A stretch of DNA of 64,000 nucleotides from Actinomycetes bacterium (GTDB taxonomy: Bacteria; Actinomycetota; Acidimicrobiia; Acidimicrobiales; Bog-793), in NCBI GenBank assembly GCA_021809425.1, contig JAKBAA010000004.1:1-64000 (forward strand), in the 5' to 3' direction. Positions 45,501 to 55,669 of this stretch are shown here, in pieces. Position numbers and translations under genes: made by a program. How positions within the stretch are numbered: position 1 is the first letter of the stretch; each line of letters starts with the position of its first letter. The notes below the pieces were generated by a model that worked only from the letters and a program-made list of their open reading frames with translations, made no database searches and had not been told where the DNA came from.

Positions 45501-47068
45501 GGGTTGGACCACTGGCGTCCGGTCGCCTCGATGAGCCGGTCCGCCTCGATCGGCCCCCAGCTCCCCGCCGGGTAGTGGGCGAGGGGCGGCTCGCCGAAGG
45601 CGAACGCCTCCTGGATCGGTGCGACGATCTGCCACGCCTGGTCGACCTCGTCGCTGCGGATGAACAGCATGGCGTCGCCGGTCATGGCGTCGAGCAGCAG
45701 CCGTTCGTACGCCTCGGCGGTCCCGCCCGGGAAGGCCTGCTGGTAGGAGAAGTCCATCGAGACGCTGCGCACCCGGAAGGTCGGACCGGGCACCTTTGCG
45801 CCGAAGCAGAGGCTGATGCCCTCGTCGGGCTGGATCCGCAGCTTCAGGGAGTCCGGCCGCAGATCACGGGTGAGCTGGCCGGCGAAGGGAAGGTGCGGGG
45901 GGCGCTGGAAGATCATCGTCACCTCGGTCACCCGGTCGGCGAGGCGCTTGCCGGTGCGGATGTAGACGGGAACGCCGGCCCACCGCCAGTTGTCGACGGC
46001 CAGGTTCATGGCGAGGTAGGTCTCGGTCATCGACCGGGGATCGACCCCCTCCTCCTCCCGGTAGCCGGGCACCGCCTCCCCCCCGCAGGTCCCGGCGCCG
46101 TACTGGGCACGGACCACATGCTCCACCTGCTGGTCCGCCCGGGGCACGACGACGGAGCGGAGCAGCTTCACCTTCTCGTCGCGGATGGCGTTCGCCTCCA
46201 TCGTCGCCGGCGGCTCCATCAAGGTGAGCGACAGCACCTGCATCACGTGGTTCTGCACGATGTCCCGGAGGGCACCGGCGCTCTCGTAGAAGTTGCCCCG
46301 GTGCTCCACGCCCAGGCGCTCCGCCACGGTGACCTGGACGTGGTCCACGTAGCGCCGGTTCCAGATCGGCTCGAAGATGGCGTTGGCGAACCGGAGGGCG
46401 AGGACGTTCTGGACGGTCTCCTTGCCCATGTAGTGGTCGATCCGGAAGATCTGGTCCTCGTCGAAGGACTGGTGCAGCTCGTCGTCGAGCCGCCGGGCGC
46501 TGTCGAGGTCGGTGCCGAACGGCTTCTCGACGACGAGCCGGGCAAAGCTGCCACCCGGTCCCGGCCGGTTGCCGCCGTGGCGGGCGAGGCCACCGGCGAC
46601 CCGGCCGAACATCGACGGCACCGTGGCCAGGTAGTACAGGCGGTTGCCGCGCGTCCCGGCCGAGGCGTCGAGCTCGTCGAGGACCTCGGCGAGGGTGGCG
46701 AAGGTGACGTCTTCGCCGTAGTCGCCGGCCACGTAGCGGAACTGGCGGACGAGGCGTGTCCAGGCCGGGTTGGCCTCCTCGCCACCGGCCGCCGCCATGC
46801 AGCGGTCGCGGAACTCGTCGTCGCCGATCTCGCTGCGTGCCACCCCCACGACGGCGAAGCCGTCCGGGAGCGCCTGGCGGGCGGCGAGCGTGGCGAGCGC
46901 CGGCAGGATCTTGCGGGCGGCGAGGTCGCCGGAGGCACCGAAGATGACAACCGCCACCGGCTCGGGGCGCCGCGAGACGCCGGCCGCCGCCTCGGCAGCC
47001 TGGGCGAGCGCCTCGTCGAGCGCCGGCTCGAGCGTGGCGGCCGGGCCGCCGTCGCCGGCCGCCGTCAC
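45497..47068 (-). CDS. zwf: Glucose-6-phosphate 1-dehydrogenase
   Basis: 'VVIFGASGDLAARKILPAL', 'VEKPFGTDLDSARRLD', 'FRIDHYMGKETVQNVLALRFANAIFEPIWNR'. Confidence 0.97.
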   Translation of the reverse strand: MTAAGDGGPAATLEPALDEALAQAAEAAAGVSRRPEPVAVVIFGASGDLAARKILPALATLAARQALPDGFAVVGVARSEIGDDEFRDRCMAAAGGEEANPAWTRLVRQFRYVAGDYGEDVTFATLAEVLDELDASAGTRGNRLYYLATVPSMFGRVAGGLARHGGNRPGPGGSFARLVVEKPFGTDLDSARRLDDELHQSFDEDQIFRIDHYMGKETVQNVLALRFANAIFEPIWNRRYVDHVQVTVAERLGVEHRGNFYESAGALRDIVQNHVMQVLSLTLMEPPATMEANAIRDEKVKLLRSVVVPRADQQVEHVVRAQYGAGTCGGEAVPGYREEEGVDPRSMTETYLAMNLAVDNWRWAGVPVYIRTGKRLADRVTEVTMIFQRPPHLPFAGQLTRDLRPDSLKLRIQPDEGISLCFGAKVPGPTFRVRSVSMDFSYQQAFPGGTAEAYERLLLDAMTGDAMLFIRSDEVDQAWQIVAPIQEAFAFGEPPLAHYPAGSWGPIEADRLIEATGRQWSNP

Positions 47069-48219
47069 GGCCGGCCTGCCGCCCCGGCGGGGCGAACCGC
47101 CGCACCGAGCGCCTCGGCCTTCGCCTCGAGCGAGCCCATCAGGTCGTCAAAGGAGCGGGCGAAGGACTCGACGCCCTCGCGCTCCAAGGTGGCGGTGACG
47201 TCCTCGAGGTCCACCCCGACCTCGGCGAGCGCCGCCAGGTCTGCCCGCGCCTCGTCGACGCCGGCGTCGACGGTCCGGGCGACGGTGCCGTGGTCGAGGA
47301 AGGCGTCGAGGGTCGGCGCCGGCATGGTGTTCACGGTGTCCCGCCCGACCAGCTGGTCGACGTAGAGCAGGTCCGGGTAGGCGGGGTTCTTCGTCGAGGT
47401 GGACGCCCATAGCGGCCGCTGGACCCGGGCCCCGGCCTCCGCCAGGGCGGCGAAGCGCGGCGAGGCGAACCGCTCCTCGAACAGCGCGTACGCCAGCCGG
47501 GCCTGGGCCACGGCCGCCTTGCCGCGCAGCGCCAGCGCCGCCGCCGCTCGTGGGCCACCGGCCTTCCCCACCTCGTCGAGCCGCCGGTCCACCTCGGTGT
47601 CGACCCGGCTGACGAAGAAGGAGGCGACCGATGCCACCTTCGACAGGTCGCCGCCGGACGCCGCCAGCCGCTCGAGGCCGGCGAGATAGGCCTCGATGAC
47701 CGCCCCGTAGCGCTCGAGCGAGAAGATGAGGGTGACGTTGATGCTGCGGCCCTCGGCGATCATCTGCTCGATCGCCCCGATGCCCTCCACCGTCGCCGGG
47801 ATCTTGACGAGCAGGTTCGGGGCGGCGATCCGCTCGTGGAGCGCCCGCGCCGAGGCAGCCGTGCCGTCGGTGTCGTGGGCGAGGGCCGGCGCCACCTCGA
47901 GCGAGACGAAGCCGTCGTTGCCGCCCGACGCCTCGTGCACGGGGGCGAACAGCTCGAGCGCATGGCGGATGTCGTCGACGACGAGGTCCCAGTAGGCGTC
48001 CTCGACCCCCTGGCCGGCGCCGATGCAGGCGGCGAACTGCTCGTCGTAGGCGCTCCCCGACGAGATGGCCTTCGCCATGATGGTCGGGTTCGACGTCACC
48101 CCCCGCACCCCCTCGGCCACCCGGCGGGCGAGCTCGCCGTCGGCGAAGTAGGAGCGCTTCAGGTCGTCGAGCCAGGGGCTCTGGCCCTGCTGATCGAAGA
48201 GGTCCTCGAGACGCGTCAC
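47065..48219 (-). CDS. tal: Transaldolase
   Basis: 'GQSPWLDDLKRSYF', 'GVTSNPTIMAKAISSG', 'NLLVKIPATVEGIGAIEQMIAEGRSINVTLIFSLERY', 'LWASTSTKNPAYPDLLYVDQLVG'. GTG 48219. Confidence 0.95.
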   Translation of the reverse strand: MTRLEDLFDQQGQSPWLDDLKRSYFADGELARRVAEGVRGVTSNPTIMAKAISSGSAYDEQFAACIGAGQGVEDAYWDLVVDDIRHALELFAPVHEASGGNDGFVSLEVAPALAHDTDGTAASARALHERIAAPNLLVKIPATVEGIGAIEQMIAEGRSINVTLIFSLERYGAVIEAYLAGLERLAASGGDLSKVASVASFFVSRVDTEVDRRLDEVGKAGGPRAAAALALRGKAAVAQARLAYALFEERFASPRFAALAEAGARVQRPLWASTSTKNPAYPDLLYVDQLVGRDTVNTMPAPTLDAFLDHGTVARTVDAGVDEARADLAALAEVGVDLEDVTATLEREGVESFARSFDDLMGSLEAKAEALGAAVRPAGAAGRP

Positions 48220-48363
48220 CGGCTGCTCCTCACCTCGCTCCGCACGCCGTCGCCGTGCGCGATGGCCCCCGCGAGGATATGCGCAGGACGCCCGCCTCCC
48301 CCCGCCATCGCCCCGGCGGCGACTCCGGCGTCGCCGAGAGGCAGCTGGGGTAGCCTGCCGGGG

Positions 48364-48711
48364 ATGAAGCGGGACGATCGGCTGGCGGGCGCGCTCGGCG
48401 AGAGCGAGGACGCGGCCAAGGCCACCCTCGGGCTGCTGCGACGCTACGTCCTCCAGGAGACCGTCGTCCCGCTGCGCCACCTGGTGAAGCGGGCCGCCCT
48501 CGGGCTGGTGGCCGCGGTGCTGACCGGCATCGGCTTCGTGGCGCTGCTCCTCGCCCTGCTGCGCGTCCTCCAGACCGAGACCGGCAGCGCGCTGGCCGGG
48601 ACGTGGAACTTCGCGCCCTACCTGCTCACCTGCGTCGCCGCCTTGTTCGTGATCGGCGTCGCCGGGCTCCTTGCGTTCCGGGCGGTCGCCGGGCGGCGCC
48701 GCGCCCGGTGA
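48364..48711 (+). CDS. Small two-TM membrane protein (holin-like / PF07332-type, tentative)
   Basis: ATG 48364; two hydrophobic segments with Arg-rich C-terminus. Confidence 0.6.
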   Translation: MKRDDRLAGALGESEDAAKATLGLLRRYVLQETVVPLRHLVKRAALGLVAAVLTGIGFVALLLALLRVLQTETGSALAGTWNFAPYLLTCVAALFVIGVAGLLAFRAVAGRRRAR

Positions 48712-48777
48712 GCAGGGCGCGCCGGCACCGCAAGGTGCGTGGAACGGACCGACCATGACGAGAAAGGCACTCGAGCC

Positions 48778-49032
48778 GTGAGCCCCATCCTCGACCCGCT
48801 CGTCGGGCTGCAACCTGCCGCACAGGCCGGCGAGCACCGCATCACGATCGGCGACGTCGAGCGCCAGCTGCGGTCGCTCGGCGGCAGCGCCCAAGGAGCG
48901 CTCCAGGCCTCGAAGGCCACGGCGAGCGGCGCGCTCGCCGTGGCCGGGGTGGCCCTGGTCGCCGCCAGCTACCTCTTCGGTCGCCGCCGCGGCAAGCGGC
49001 GGTCGAGCGTGCTCGAGATCCGGCGCATCTAG
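48778..49032 (+). CDS. Small membrane-anchored hypothetical protein (DUF3618-like, tentative)
   Basis: 'ITIGDVERQLRSLGGSAQGALQASKATASGALAVAGVALVAASYLFGRRRGKRRS', one TM segment, basic tail. Confidence 0.55.
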   Translation: MSPILDPLVGLQPAAQAGEHRITIGDVERQLRSLGGSAQGALQASKATASGALAVAGVALVAASYLFGRRRGKRRSSVLEIRRI

Positions 49033-49352
49033 TGCTCGGGCTCGTCGACTCGCTGGCACGGCGCGTCGCCCCGCGGGCGCTACGCCGGGGCCTCGCCGAA
49101 GGCAACACCACCTGGCTCGCCCTCGGGGCGGCCGCGTTCGTCCTGCGCTGGCTCGTGCGGCCGGAGCAGGCCAAGGTCAGCTCGGAGGACCTGCGGGTCG
49201 GCGAGGCGCTGCTCGTCCGCCACCTTCCGCCGCCGCCGACCCGCCGGCAGCGGCGCCGCGCCGAACGGGCGGCCGGCCGACAGGTGCTCGCCCGGCAGGC
49301 CGCCGACGAGGCGGCCCGGGCGATCCCGGAGCTACCGCCGACCGGCGCGTGA
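49032..49352 (+). CDS. Hypothetical protein with one TM segment
   Basis: Overlapping start/stop with both neighbours; 'WLALGAAAFVLRWLVRPEQ'. Confidence 0.55.
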   Translation: MLGLVDSLARRVAPRALRRGLAEGNTTWLALGAAAFVLRWLVRPEQAKVSSEDLRVGEALLVRHLPPPPTRRQRRRAERAAGRQVLARQAADEAARAIPELPPTGA

Positions 49353-50206
49353 GCGGCGCCTCGCCGGACGCCGGAGCGCCGGGCGCCGCCCCCGGAGCCG
49401 CCCCGGCGACGACCGGACGCGGCGCCCTGGCAGCGGGGGAGCGCGTGCTGCTCATCGACCCCAAGCAACGGCGCTACCTGATCCGGCTGGAGCCGGGGGG
49501 CCGGTTCCAGACCCACGCCGGCATCCTCGAGCACGACGACGTGATCGGCGCGCCCGAGGGCTGCGAGGCGCTGGCGCGGCGCGGCGACGAGCTCGCGGCG
49601 CGGCGGTTCCTCGTGCTGCGGCCGACCCTGGCCGACCTCGTGCTCAAGATGCCCCGGGGTGCCCAGGTGATCTACCCGAAGGACCTCGGCGCCATCCTGC
49701 TCGCCGCCGATCTCTTCCCGGGTGCCCGCGTGCTCGAGGCAGGGGTCGGGTCGGGCGCCCTGTCCATGGCGGCGCTGCGTGCCGGCTGCGTCGTGACCGG
49801 CTACGAGCTGCGCGAGGACTTCGCCGCCACCGCCCGCTCCAACGTGGCCGCCCTGCTCGGCGACGAGGCGCGCTACGAGGTGCAGCTACGCGACGTCTAT
49901 GAGGGGATCGACCCCGGCGGCTTCGACCGCATCCTGCTCGACCTGCCCGAGCCGTGGCGGGTGGTGCCCCACGCCGAGGTGGCGCTCGTGCCCGGCGGGA
50001 TCCTGTGCTGTTACCTGCCCGGCATCAACCAGACGGCGGAGCTGCGTGCCGCCCTCGACAAGGCGAGCTTCGGGCTGGCCGAGACCTCCGAGGTGCTGCG
50101 GCGGACCTGGTACATCGAAGGCCGCTCGGTCCGCCCCGACCACCGGATGGTGGCCCATACGGGCTTCCTCACGACGGCCCGCCGGATCCTTCCCCGCGAC
50201 GGGTGA
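49349..50206 (+). CDS. trmI: tRNA (adenine(58)-N1)-methyltransferase TrmI
   Basis: 'IYPKDLGAILLAADLFPGARVLEAGVGSGALSMAALRAG' and 'ILLDLPEPWRVVPHAEVALVPGGILCCYLPGINQ'; upstream of arc as in mycobacteria (Rv2118c). Confidence 0.93.
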   Translation: MSGASPDAGAPGAAPGAAPATTGRGALAAGERVLLIDPKQRRYLIRLEPGGRFQTHAGILEHDDVIGAPEGCEALARRGDELAARRFLVLRPTLADLVLKMPRGAQVIYPKDLGAILLAADLFPGARVLEAGVGSGALSMAALRAGCVVTGYELREDFAATARSNVAALLGDEARYEVQLRDVYEGIDPGGFDRILLDLPEPWRVVPHAEVALVPGGILCCYLPGINQTAELRAALDKASFGLAETSEVLRRTWYIEGRSVRPDHRMVAHTGFLTTARRILPRDG

Positions 50207-50212
50207 GGCGGT

Positions 50213-50228
50213 CCGCCCCGCGGGGCGG
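50213..50228. terminator. Possible bidirectional hairpin terminator: 16-bp perfect palindrome CCGCCCCGCGGGGCGG
   Basis: Exact palindrome between the convergent trmI and ferredoxin genes; no U-tract. Confidence 0.3.
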
Positions 50229-50239
50229 CCGCCGGACGC

Positions 50240-50476
50240 TCAGGAGCGCTCGATGAAGATGCACTCCCCGGGGCATTCCTCCGCCGCCTCGGCCACGGCG
50301 TCCTCCATGCCCTCGGGGACGTCGACGATGCCGGCGGCGCCACCCGGGTCGCTCATCACCTTGTCGCCGTCCTTGACGTAGGCGAGGCCGTCGTCGCGAA
50401 GGGTGAAGACGCTCGGGCAGATCTCCTCGCAGAGGCCGTCCCCGGTGCACAGATCCTGGTCGATCCAGACCTTCAT
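50240..50476 (-). CDS. Ferredoxin, single cluster, CxxDxxCxxxCP type
   Basis: '[26 protein letters not shown]...[13 protein letters not shown]'. Confidence 0.93.
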   Translation of the reverse strand: MKVWIDQDLCTGDGLCEEICPSVFTLRDDGLAYVKDGDKVMSDPGGAAGIVDVPEGMEDAVAEAAEECPGECIFIERS

Positions 50477-50603
50477 GGCAGCAGCGTAGCCCACGGTCCC
50501 GGCCGTTCCAGCCCTCGCGGGCGCACGGCGGCGGCGCGCTGGCGGTGCGGGGCGCGGTGTAGGGTCCGCCCGTGGGGCCCGGCGCCGCGGCGGGCGTCCG
50601 CGC

Positions 50604-50616
50604 AAGGAGGTGATCC
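50604..50616 (+). promoter_or_regulatory. Extended Shine-Dalgarno AAGGAGGTGATCC upstream of arc
   Basis: Exact 13-nt complement of the canonical bacterial 16S rRNA 3' end (GGATCACCTCCTT); ends 4 nt before ATG 50621. Confidence 0.85.
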
Positions 50617-50620
50617 GAGC

Positions 50621-52351
50621 ATGGACGAGCAGGAGCTCGAAGGTCTCCGTTCTCGAGTCGAGGCGGCCGAGGAAGAGGTGGACGAGCTGCGCCACCGCCT
50701 CTCCGAGGCGCCGCAGCGCGTGCGGGTGCTCGAGGAGCGCCTGCTCGAGGTGAAGGGCCAGCTGGCGCACGCCCTGTCGCAGAACGAGAAGCTCACCTTC
50801 ACCCTCCAGCAGGCAAAGGAGAACGTCGCCGCCCTGCGAGACGAGGTCGACAAGCTCACCCGCCCGCCCAGCGCCTACGGGACGTTCCTGCAGCGAAACG
50901 AGGACGACACCGTCGACGTGTTCGCCGGCGGCCGGAAGATGCGCGTCGCCCTCCACCCGGCACTCGAGCGCGAGCCGCTCGAGCGCGGCCAGGAGGTCGT
51001 GCTCAACGAGTCGTTCAACGTGGTGCTGGCGCGCCAGGCGGAGCAGACCGGCGAGGTCGTGACGATCGCCGAGGTGCTCGAGGACGGTCGCCGGGCGCTC
51101 GTCGTCGGGCGGGGCGACGAGGAGCGGGTCGCCGAGCTCGCCGAGACGCTGCGCGGCACGAAGCTGCGGGCAGGCGACAGCGTCCTCATGGACATCCGCA
51201 CCCAGCTCGTCCTCGAGAAGCTGCCACGGCCCGAGATCGAGGAGGTCATCCTCGAGGAGGTGCCCGACGTGAGCTACGCCGACATCGGCGGCCTCGACGG
51301 GCAGATCGAGGCGATCACCGACGCCGTCGAGCTGCCGTTCCTGCACCGCGAGCTGTTCGCCGAGCACCAGCTGCCGGCACCGAAGGGCATCCTCCTGTAC
51401 GGGCCGCCGGGCTGCGGCAAGACGCTCATCGCGAAGGCCGTCGCCAACTCGCTGGCGAAGAAGGTGGGTGAGCGCACCGGCAACACCAACGTGCGCAGCT
51501 ACTTCCTCAACATCAAGGGTCCGGAGCTGCTCAACAAGTACGTCGGCGAGACCGAGCGCCAGATCCGCCTCGTGTTCCAGCGGGCTCGGGAGAAGGCGGA
51601 GGAGGGGGTCCCGGTCATCGTGTTCTTCGACGAGATGGACTCGCTGTTTCGTACCCGCGGCACCGGCATCAGCTCGGACATGGAGTCGACGATCGTGCCC
51701 CAGCTGCTTGCCGAGATCGACGGCGTCGAGACGCTGCGCGACGTCATCGTGATCGGCGCCTCGAACCGCGAGGACCTGATCGACCCGGCCATCCTGCGAC
51801 CCGGCCGCCTGGACGTGAAGATCAAGATCGAGCGCCCCGACGCCGTCGCCGCCCAGCAGATCTTCGCCCGCTACCTCGTGCCGGACCTACCGCTCGACGC
51901 CGGCGAGGTCGGCTCGCTCGGCGGGGGCGACCCGGCGAAGGCGGTCACCTCCATGATCGAGACGACCGTCGCCGAGATGTACCGGGCCGACGAGGACAAC
52001 CAGTTCCTCGAGGTGACCTACCAGAACGGCGACAAGGAGGTCCTCTACTTCAAGGACTTCTCGTCGGGGGCGATGATCGAGAACATCGTCCGGCGGGCGA
52101 AGAAGCTGGCCATCAAGCGGCAGCTCGCCCGCGAGGGCCGCGGCATCCGCCTCTCCGACCTGATCGAGTCGACGAAGCAGGAGTACAAGGAGAACGAGGA
52201 CCTGCCCAACACGACGAACCCGGACGACTGGGCCAAGATCTCGGGCAAGAAGGGCGAGCGGATCGTGTACGTCCGCACGATCTTCAACCGCGGCGAGGAG
52301 GTCCGGGGGGGTCGCGCCATCGAGCGGGTGGGCACCGGCCAGTACCTGTAA
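50621..52351 (+). CDS. arc: Proteasome-associated AAA ATPase ARC/Mpa
   Basis: N-terminal coiled coil, '[29 protein letters not shown]', '[25 protein letters not shown]', C-terminal GTGQYL. Confidence 0.97.
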   Translation: MDEQELEGLRSRVEAAEEEVDELRHRLSEAPQRVRVLEERLLEVKGQLAHALSQNEKLTFTLQQAKENVAALRDEVDKLTRPPSAYGTFLQRNEDDTVDVFAGGRKMRVALHPALEREPLERGQEVVLNESFNVVLARQAEQTGEVVTIAEVLEDGRRALVVGRGDEERVAELAETLRGTKLRAGDSVLMDIRTQLVLEKLPRPEIEEVILEEVPDVSYADIGGLDGQIEAITDAVELPFLHRELFAEHQLPAPKGILLYGPPGCGKTLIAKAVANSLAKKVGERTGNTNVRSYFLNIKGPELLNKYVGETERQIRLVFQRAREKAEEGVPVIVFFDEMDSLFRTRGTGISSDMESTIVPQLLAEIDGVETLRDVIVIGASNREDLIDPAILRPGRLDVKIKIERPDAVAAQQIFARYLVPDLPLDAGEVGSLGGGDPAKAVTSMIETTVAEMYRADEDNQFLEVTYQNGDKEVLYFKDFSSGAMIENIVRRAKKLAIKRQLAREGRGIRLSDLIESTKQEYKENEDLPNTTNPDDWAKISGKKGERIVYVRTIFNRGEEVRGGRAIERVGTGQYL

Positions 52352-52440
52352 GGGGCGCGCCCTGCCGCAACCGAGGCCGCAACCGCGGCCGCCGCCCGGG
52401 CGCCGCGGAGCTGCCGGGCGCGTCCGCTAGCGTCCCTGCC

Positions 52441-53928
52441 ATGGCGATCGCCAAGGTCTACGGCATCGAGACCGAGTACGGCATCCAGGCGGTCGGCCCC
52501 CGCGAGCAGAACCCGACCGGCGCCGCGTCCGTCCTCGTCAACGCCTACGCCAGCGAGCGCGCCGGGGCCGTGTCGTGGGACTTCGACGACGAGACCCCGG
52601 GGGTCGACGCCCGCGGGTACGTGCGGGAGACCGGTGGCGCCCCGGAGGTGGAGCGCCACCTGGCGAACACGGTGCTCACGAACGGCGCCCGCTTCTACGT
52701 CGACCACGCCCATCCCGAGTACTCGACGCCGGAATGCTCGTCGCCGCGCCAGCTCCTCGTGCACGACCGGGCCGGCGAGCTCGTGCTGCAGCGGGCGATG
52801 ACCGCCGCCCGCCAGCTGCTGCCTGCCGGCGAGGAGATCGTCGTCTACAAGAACAACTCCGACGGCAAGGGCAACTCGTACGGGTGCCACGAGAACTACC
52901 TCGTCGACCGCACCGTGCCCTTCCCGGTGCTCGCCCGGCGGATCTGCGCCCACCTCGTCACCCGCCAGATCTACACGGGCGCCGGGAAGGTCGGCTGCGA
53001 GGAGGAGGGCCGGACGTCGGCCGCCTTCGAGGTGAGCCAGCGGGCGGACTTCTTCGAGGAGGAGATCGGCCTCGAGACGACGCTCAAGCGGCCGATCGTC
53101 AACACCCGGGACGAGCCCCACTCCGACGCCACCCGGTACCGCCGGCTGCACGTGATCACCGGCGACGCGAACCTCTCGGAGGTGGCCACCTTCCTCAAGG
53201 TGGGCGTCACCGGTCTGCTGCTGCTGCTGGTCGAGGACGACGCCTTCGGCGAGCGCGAGCTGGTCCTCGCCCAACCGGTGCGGGCCATCCACGACATCGC
53301 CCACGACCCGACCCTTCGGACGACGGTCGAGCTCGTCGACGGGAGCCGCCTGACGGCGCTCGACCTGCAATGGGAGCTGTACGGCCTCGCCGCCAAGTAC
53401 GCCGACGAGCGCGGCCTCGAGGCCGTCGGGTCCGATGCCGAGGGCCGCCTCGTGCTCGAGCGGTGGGAGCGCGTCCTTGCCGGCCTCGAGGCCGACCCGA
53501 GCACGCTCTCCGACCAGCTCGACTGGGTCGCGAAGTACGAGCTGATCGACGCCTACTGCGCCCGCCACGGCTGCGACCTCGACGACGCCCGGGTCGGCGC
53601 CCTGGACCTCCAGTACCACGACCTTCGGCCCCAGCGCTCGGTGTACCAGCGGCTCGGCCTGGAGCGGCTCGTGAGCGACGAGGAGGTGGCGGCTGCCGTC
53701 CACGACGCCCCGACCACCACGCGCGCCTACTTCCGAGGTGAGTGCTTGAAGCGGTTCGCGCCCTCTATCGTTGCGGCGAACTGGGACTCGATCGTGTTCG
53801 ACCTCGGCGGCGATCCGCTACGGCGCGTGCCCATGATGGAGCCCCTGAGAGGAACGGCCGAGGTGATCGGTACGCTGTTCGAGCACTGCAGTAGTCCCGA
53901 CGAGCTGCTCCGGCGGCTCGGCGGTTAG
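52441..53928 (+). CDS. dop: Depupylase/deamidase of Pup
   Basis: 'KVYGIETEYGIQAVGPREQNP', 'VDHAHPEYSTPECSSPRQLLVHDRAGE', '[22 protein letters not shown]'. Confidence 0.96.
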   Translation: MAIAKVYGIETEYGIQAVGPREQNPTGAASVLVNAYASERAGAVSWDFDDETPGVDARGYVRETGGAPEVERHLANTVLTNGARFYVDHAHPEYSTPECSSPRQLLVHDRAGELVLQRAMTAARQLLPAGEEIVVYKNNSDGKGNSYGCHENYLVDRTVPFPVLARRICAHLVTRQIYTGAGKVGCEEEGRTSAAFEVSQRADFFEEEIGLETTLKRPIVNTRDEPHSDATRYRRLHVITGDANLSEVATFLKVGVTGLLLLLVEDDAFGERELVLAQPVRAIHDIAHDPTLRTTVELVDGSRLTALDLQWELYGLAAKYADERGLEAVGSDAEGRLVLERWERVLAGLEADPSTLSDQLDWVAKYELIDAYCARHGCDLDDARVGALDLQYHDLRPQRSVYQRLGLERLVSDEEVAAAVHDAPTTTRAYFRGECLKRFAPSIVAANWDSIVFDLGGDPLRRVPMMEPLRGTAEVIGTLFEHCSSPDELLRRLGG

Positions 53929-53941
53929 GGGAGGCGAGCAC

Positions 53942-54139
53942 ATGGCCGAACGAGAGCTGAAGCGGCGGACGGCACCCAGCCGCGAGGCGCCCGAGGTCGA
54001 GGAGGAGGCGCCCGCCTCGACGGACAAGGCCGAGAAGCTCAAGGCCGAGCTCGACGACCTCCTCGACGAGATCGACGAGGTCCTCGAGGACAACGCCGAG
54101 GAGTTCGTCCGCAACTACGTGCAGAAGGGCGGCCAGTAG
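53942..54139 (+). CDS. pup: Prokaryotic ubiquitin-like protein Pup (C-terminal GGQ)
   Basis: 'LDDLLDEIDEVLEDNAEEFVRNYVQKGGQ', 65 aa, between dop and prcB. Confidence 0.98.
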   Translation: MAERELKRRTAPSREAPEVEEEAPASTDKAEKLKAELDDLLDEIDEVLEDNAEEFVRNYVQKGGQ

Positions 54140-54182
54140 CGCCGGCACCGGTCGGTCACCGGGACACTAGGGTGACCACACG

Positions 54183-54992
54183 ATGAGCCTCTACCTCTTC
54201 GCGCCAGCGGACGACCCGGGTCCGAGCTTCGCCGACCTGTGGCGTCGCGTCCGGCCCGAGCCGGTGCTCGGGCCGCCGGGCGAGCCGCTCGCAGTGCCGC
54301 ACGCCACGACCATCGTTGCCGTGCGCTACGCCGGCGGCGTCGTCATGGCGGGCGACCGGCGGGCGACCGAGGGCGTGAGCATCGCCCACCGTGGCATCGA
54401 GAAGGTGTTCCCGGCCGACCGGTTCTCGGCCGTGGCGATCGCCGGCGCCGCCGGCCCGGCGCTCGAGATGGTCCGCCTGTTCCAGACCCAGCTCGAGCAC
54501 TACGAGAAGGTGGAGGGGGCGGTCCTCAGCCTGGAAGGCAAGGCGAACCAGCTCGCCCAGATGGTCCGGGCGCACCTGCCGATGGCCTTCCAGGGCCTCG
54601 CCGTCGTCCCGCTGTTCGCCGGCTGGGACGAGCGGCGGCGGGTGGGACGGATCTTCACCTACGACGTGACCGGCGGGCGCTACGAGGAGCTGGACTTCCA
54701 CGCCACCGGCTCGGGCGGGCGGGACGCGAAGACGACGATCAAGCTCGGCTACCGCGAGCAGATGACCCGTGCCGAGGCCGTGGAGCTCGCCGTGCGGGCC
54801 CTGTGGGAGGCGGCCGACGAGGACGCGGCCACCGGCGGGCCGGACCCGCTGCGGGGGATCTACCCGATCGTGGCGGTGATCGACGAGGACGGCTTCGAGC
54901 GCCTTGCCGAGGCCGACGTGGCGAGCCGGTTCCAGGCGATCCTCGCCACCCGGGAACGTGCGGGCGGCGTCACCGGAGGAGACCTGTCATGA
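54183..54992 (+). CDS. prcB: 20S proteasome beta subunit
   Basis: Propeptide then '[23 protein letters not shown]' with catalytic Thr. Confidence 0.97.
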   Translation: MSLYLFAPADDPGPSFADLWRRVRPEPVLGPPGEPLAVPHATTIVAVRYAGGVVMAGDRRATEGVSIAHRGIEKVFPADRFSAVAIAGAAGPALEMVRLFQTQLEHYEKVEGAVLSLEGKANQLAQMVRAHLPMAFQGLAVVPLFAGWDERRRVGRIFTYDVTGGRYEELDFHATGSGGRDAKTTIKLGYREQMTRAEAVELAVRALWEAADEDAATGGPDPLRGIYPIVAVIDEDGFERLAEADVASRFQAILATRERAGGVTGGDLS

Positions 54993-55669
54993 CCATGCCC
55001 TACTACGTGGCACCAGAGCAGGTCATGAAGGACCGGGCGGAGTACGCCCAGAAGAACGTCGCCCGTGGCCGGGGAGTCGTCGCCGTGGCCTTCGACGAGG
55101 GCATCCTGATCGTCGCCGAGAACCCGTCGCGGACGCTCCACAAGATCAGCGAGATCTACGACCGGGTCGCCTTCGCCGGGGTCGGCAAGTACAACGAGTT
55201 CGACCAGTTGCGGGTCGCCGGCATCCGCCACGCCGACACGAAGGGGTATGCCTACTCCCGCGACGACGTCGACGCCCGGTCGCTCGCCAACCTGTACGCC
55301 CAGTACCTCGGCCAGGTGTTCACCCACGAGATGAAGCCGCTCGAGGTCGAGATCCTCCTCGCCGAGCTCGGCCTGGAGGCCGGCGAGAGCCGGCTGTACC
55401 ACATCGCCTACGACGGGACGGTGGTCGACGAGCAACGCCGCGCCGTGATCGGCGGGGAGGCCGACGCCGTCGAGGGCCGCCTCGAGGAGGCCTTCGAGGA
55501 GGGCTGGTCGCTCACCGCGGCGCTCAGCGCCTGCGTCGGGGCGCTGGCAGGGCCCGATCGGTCGTTGGGGGCGGACGACCTCGAGGTGGGGGTGCTGGCC
55601 CGTACGAACGGACGCCGGGCGTTCCGCCGCATCGGTCGCGACGAGCTCAGCGAGCTCCTCGCCACCTGA
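54989..55669 (+). CDS. prcA: 20S proteasome alpha subunit
   Basis: '[76 protein letters not shown]'. ATG 54989. Confidence 0.97.
   Translation: MTMPYYVAPEQVMKDRAEYAQKNVARGRGVVAVAFDEGILIVAENPSRTLHKISEIYDRVAFAGVGKYNEFDQLRVAGIRHADTKGYAYSRDDVDARSLANLYAQYLGQVFTHEMKPLEVEILLAELGLEAGESRLYHIAYDGTVVDEQRRAVIGGEADAVEGRLEEAFEEGWSLTAALSACVGALAGPDRSLGADDLEVGVLARTNGRRAFRRIGRDELSELLAT

Noticed and set aside
48220-48363. Divergent tal / small membrane protein gap as an RNA gene
   Set aside because: No tRNA-like fold or conserved ncRNA pattern seen by eye; probably just a divergent promoter.
50604-50616. Minus-strand GGATCACCTCCTT as a possible 16S rRNA 3' end
   Set aside because: Flanking sequence does not match the conserved 16S helix upstream of GGATCACCTCC, and the plus strand is an SD directly before an ATG.
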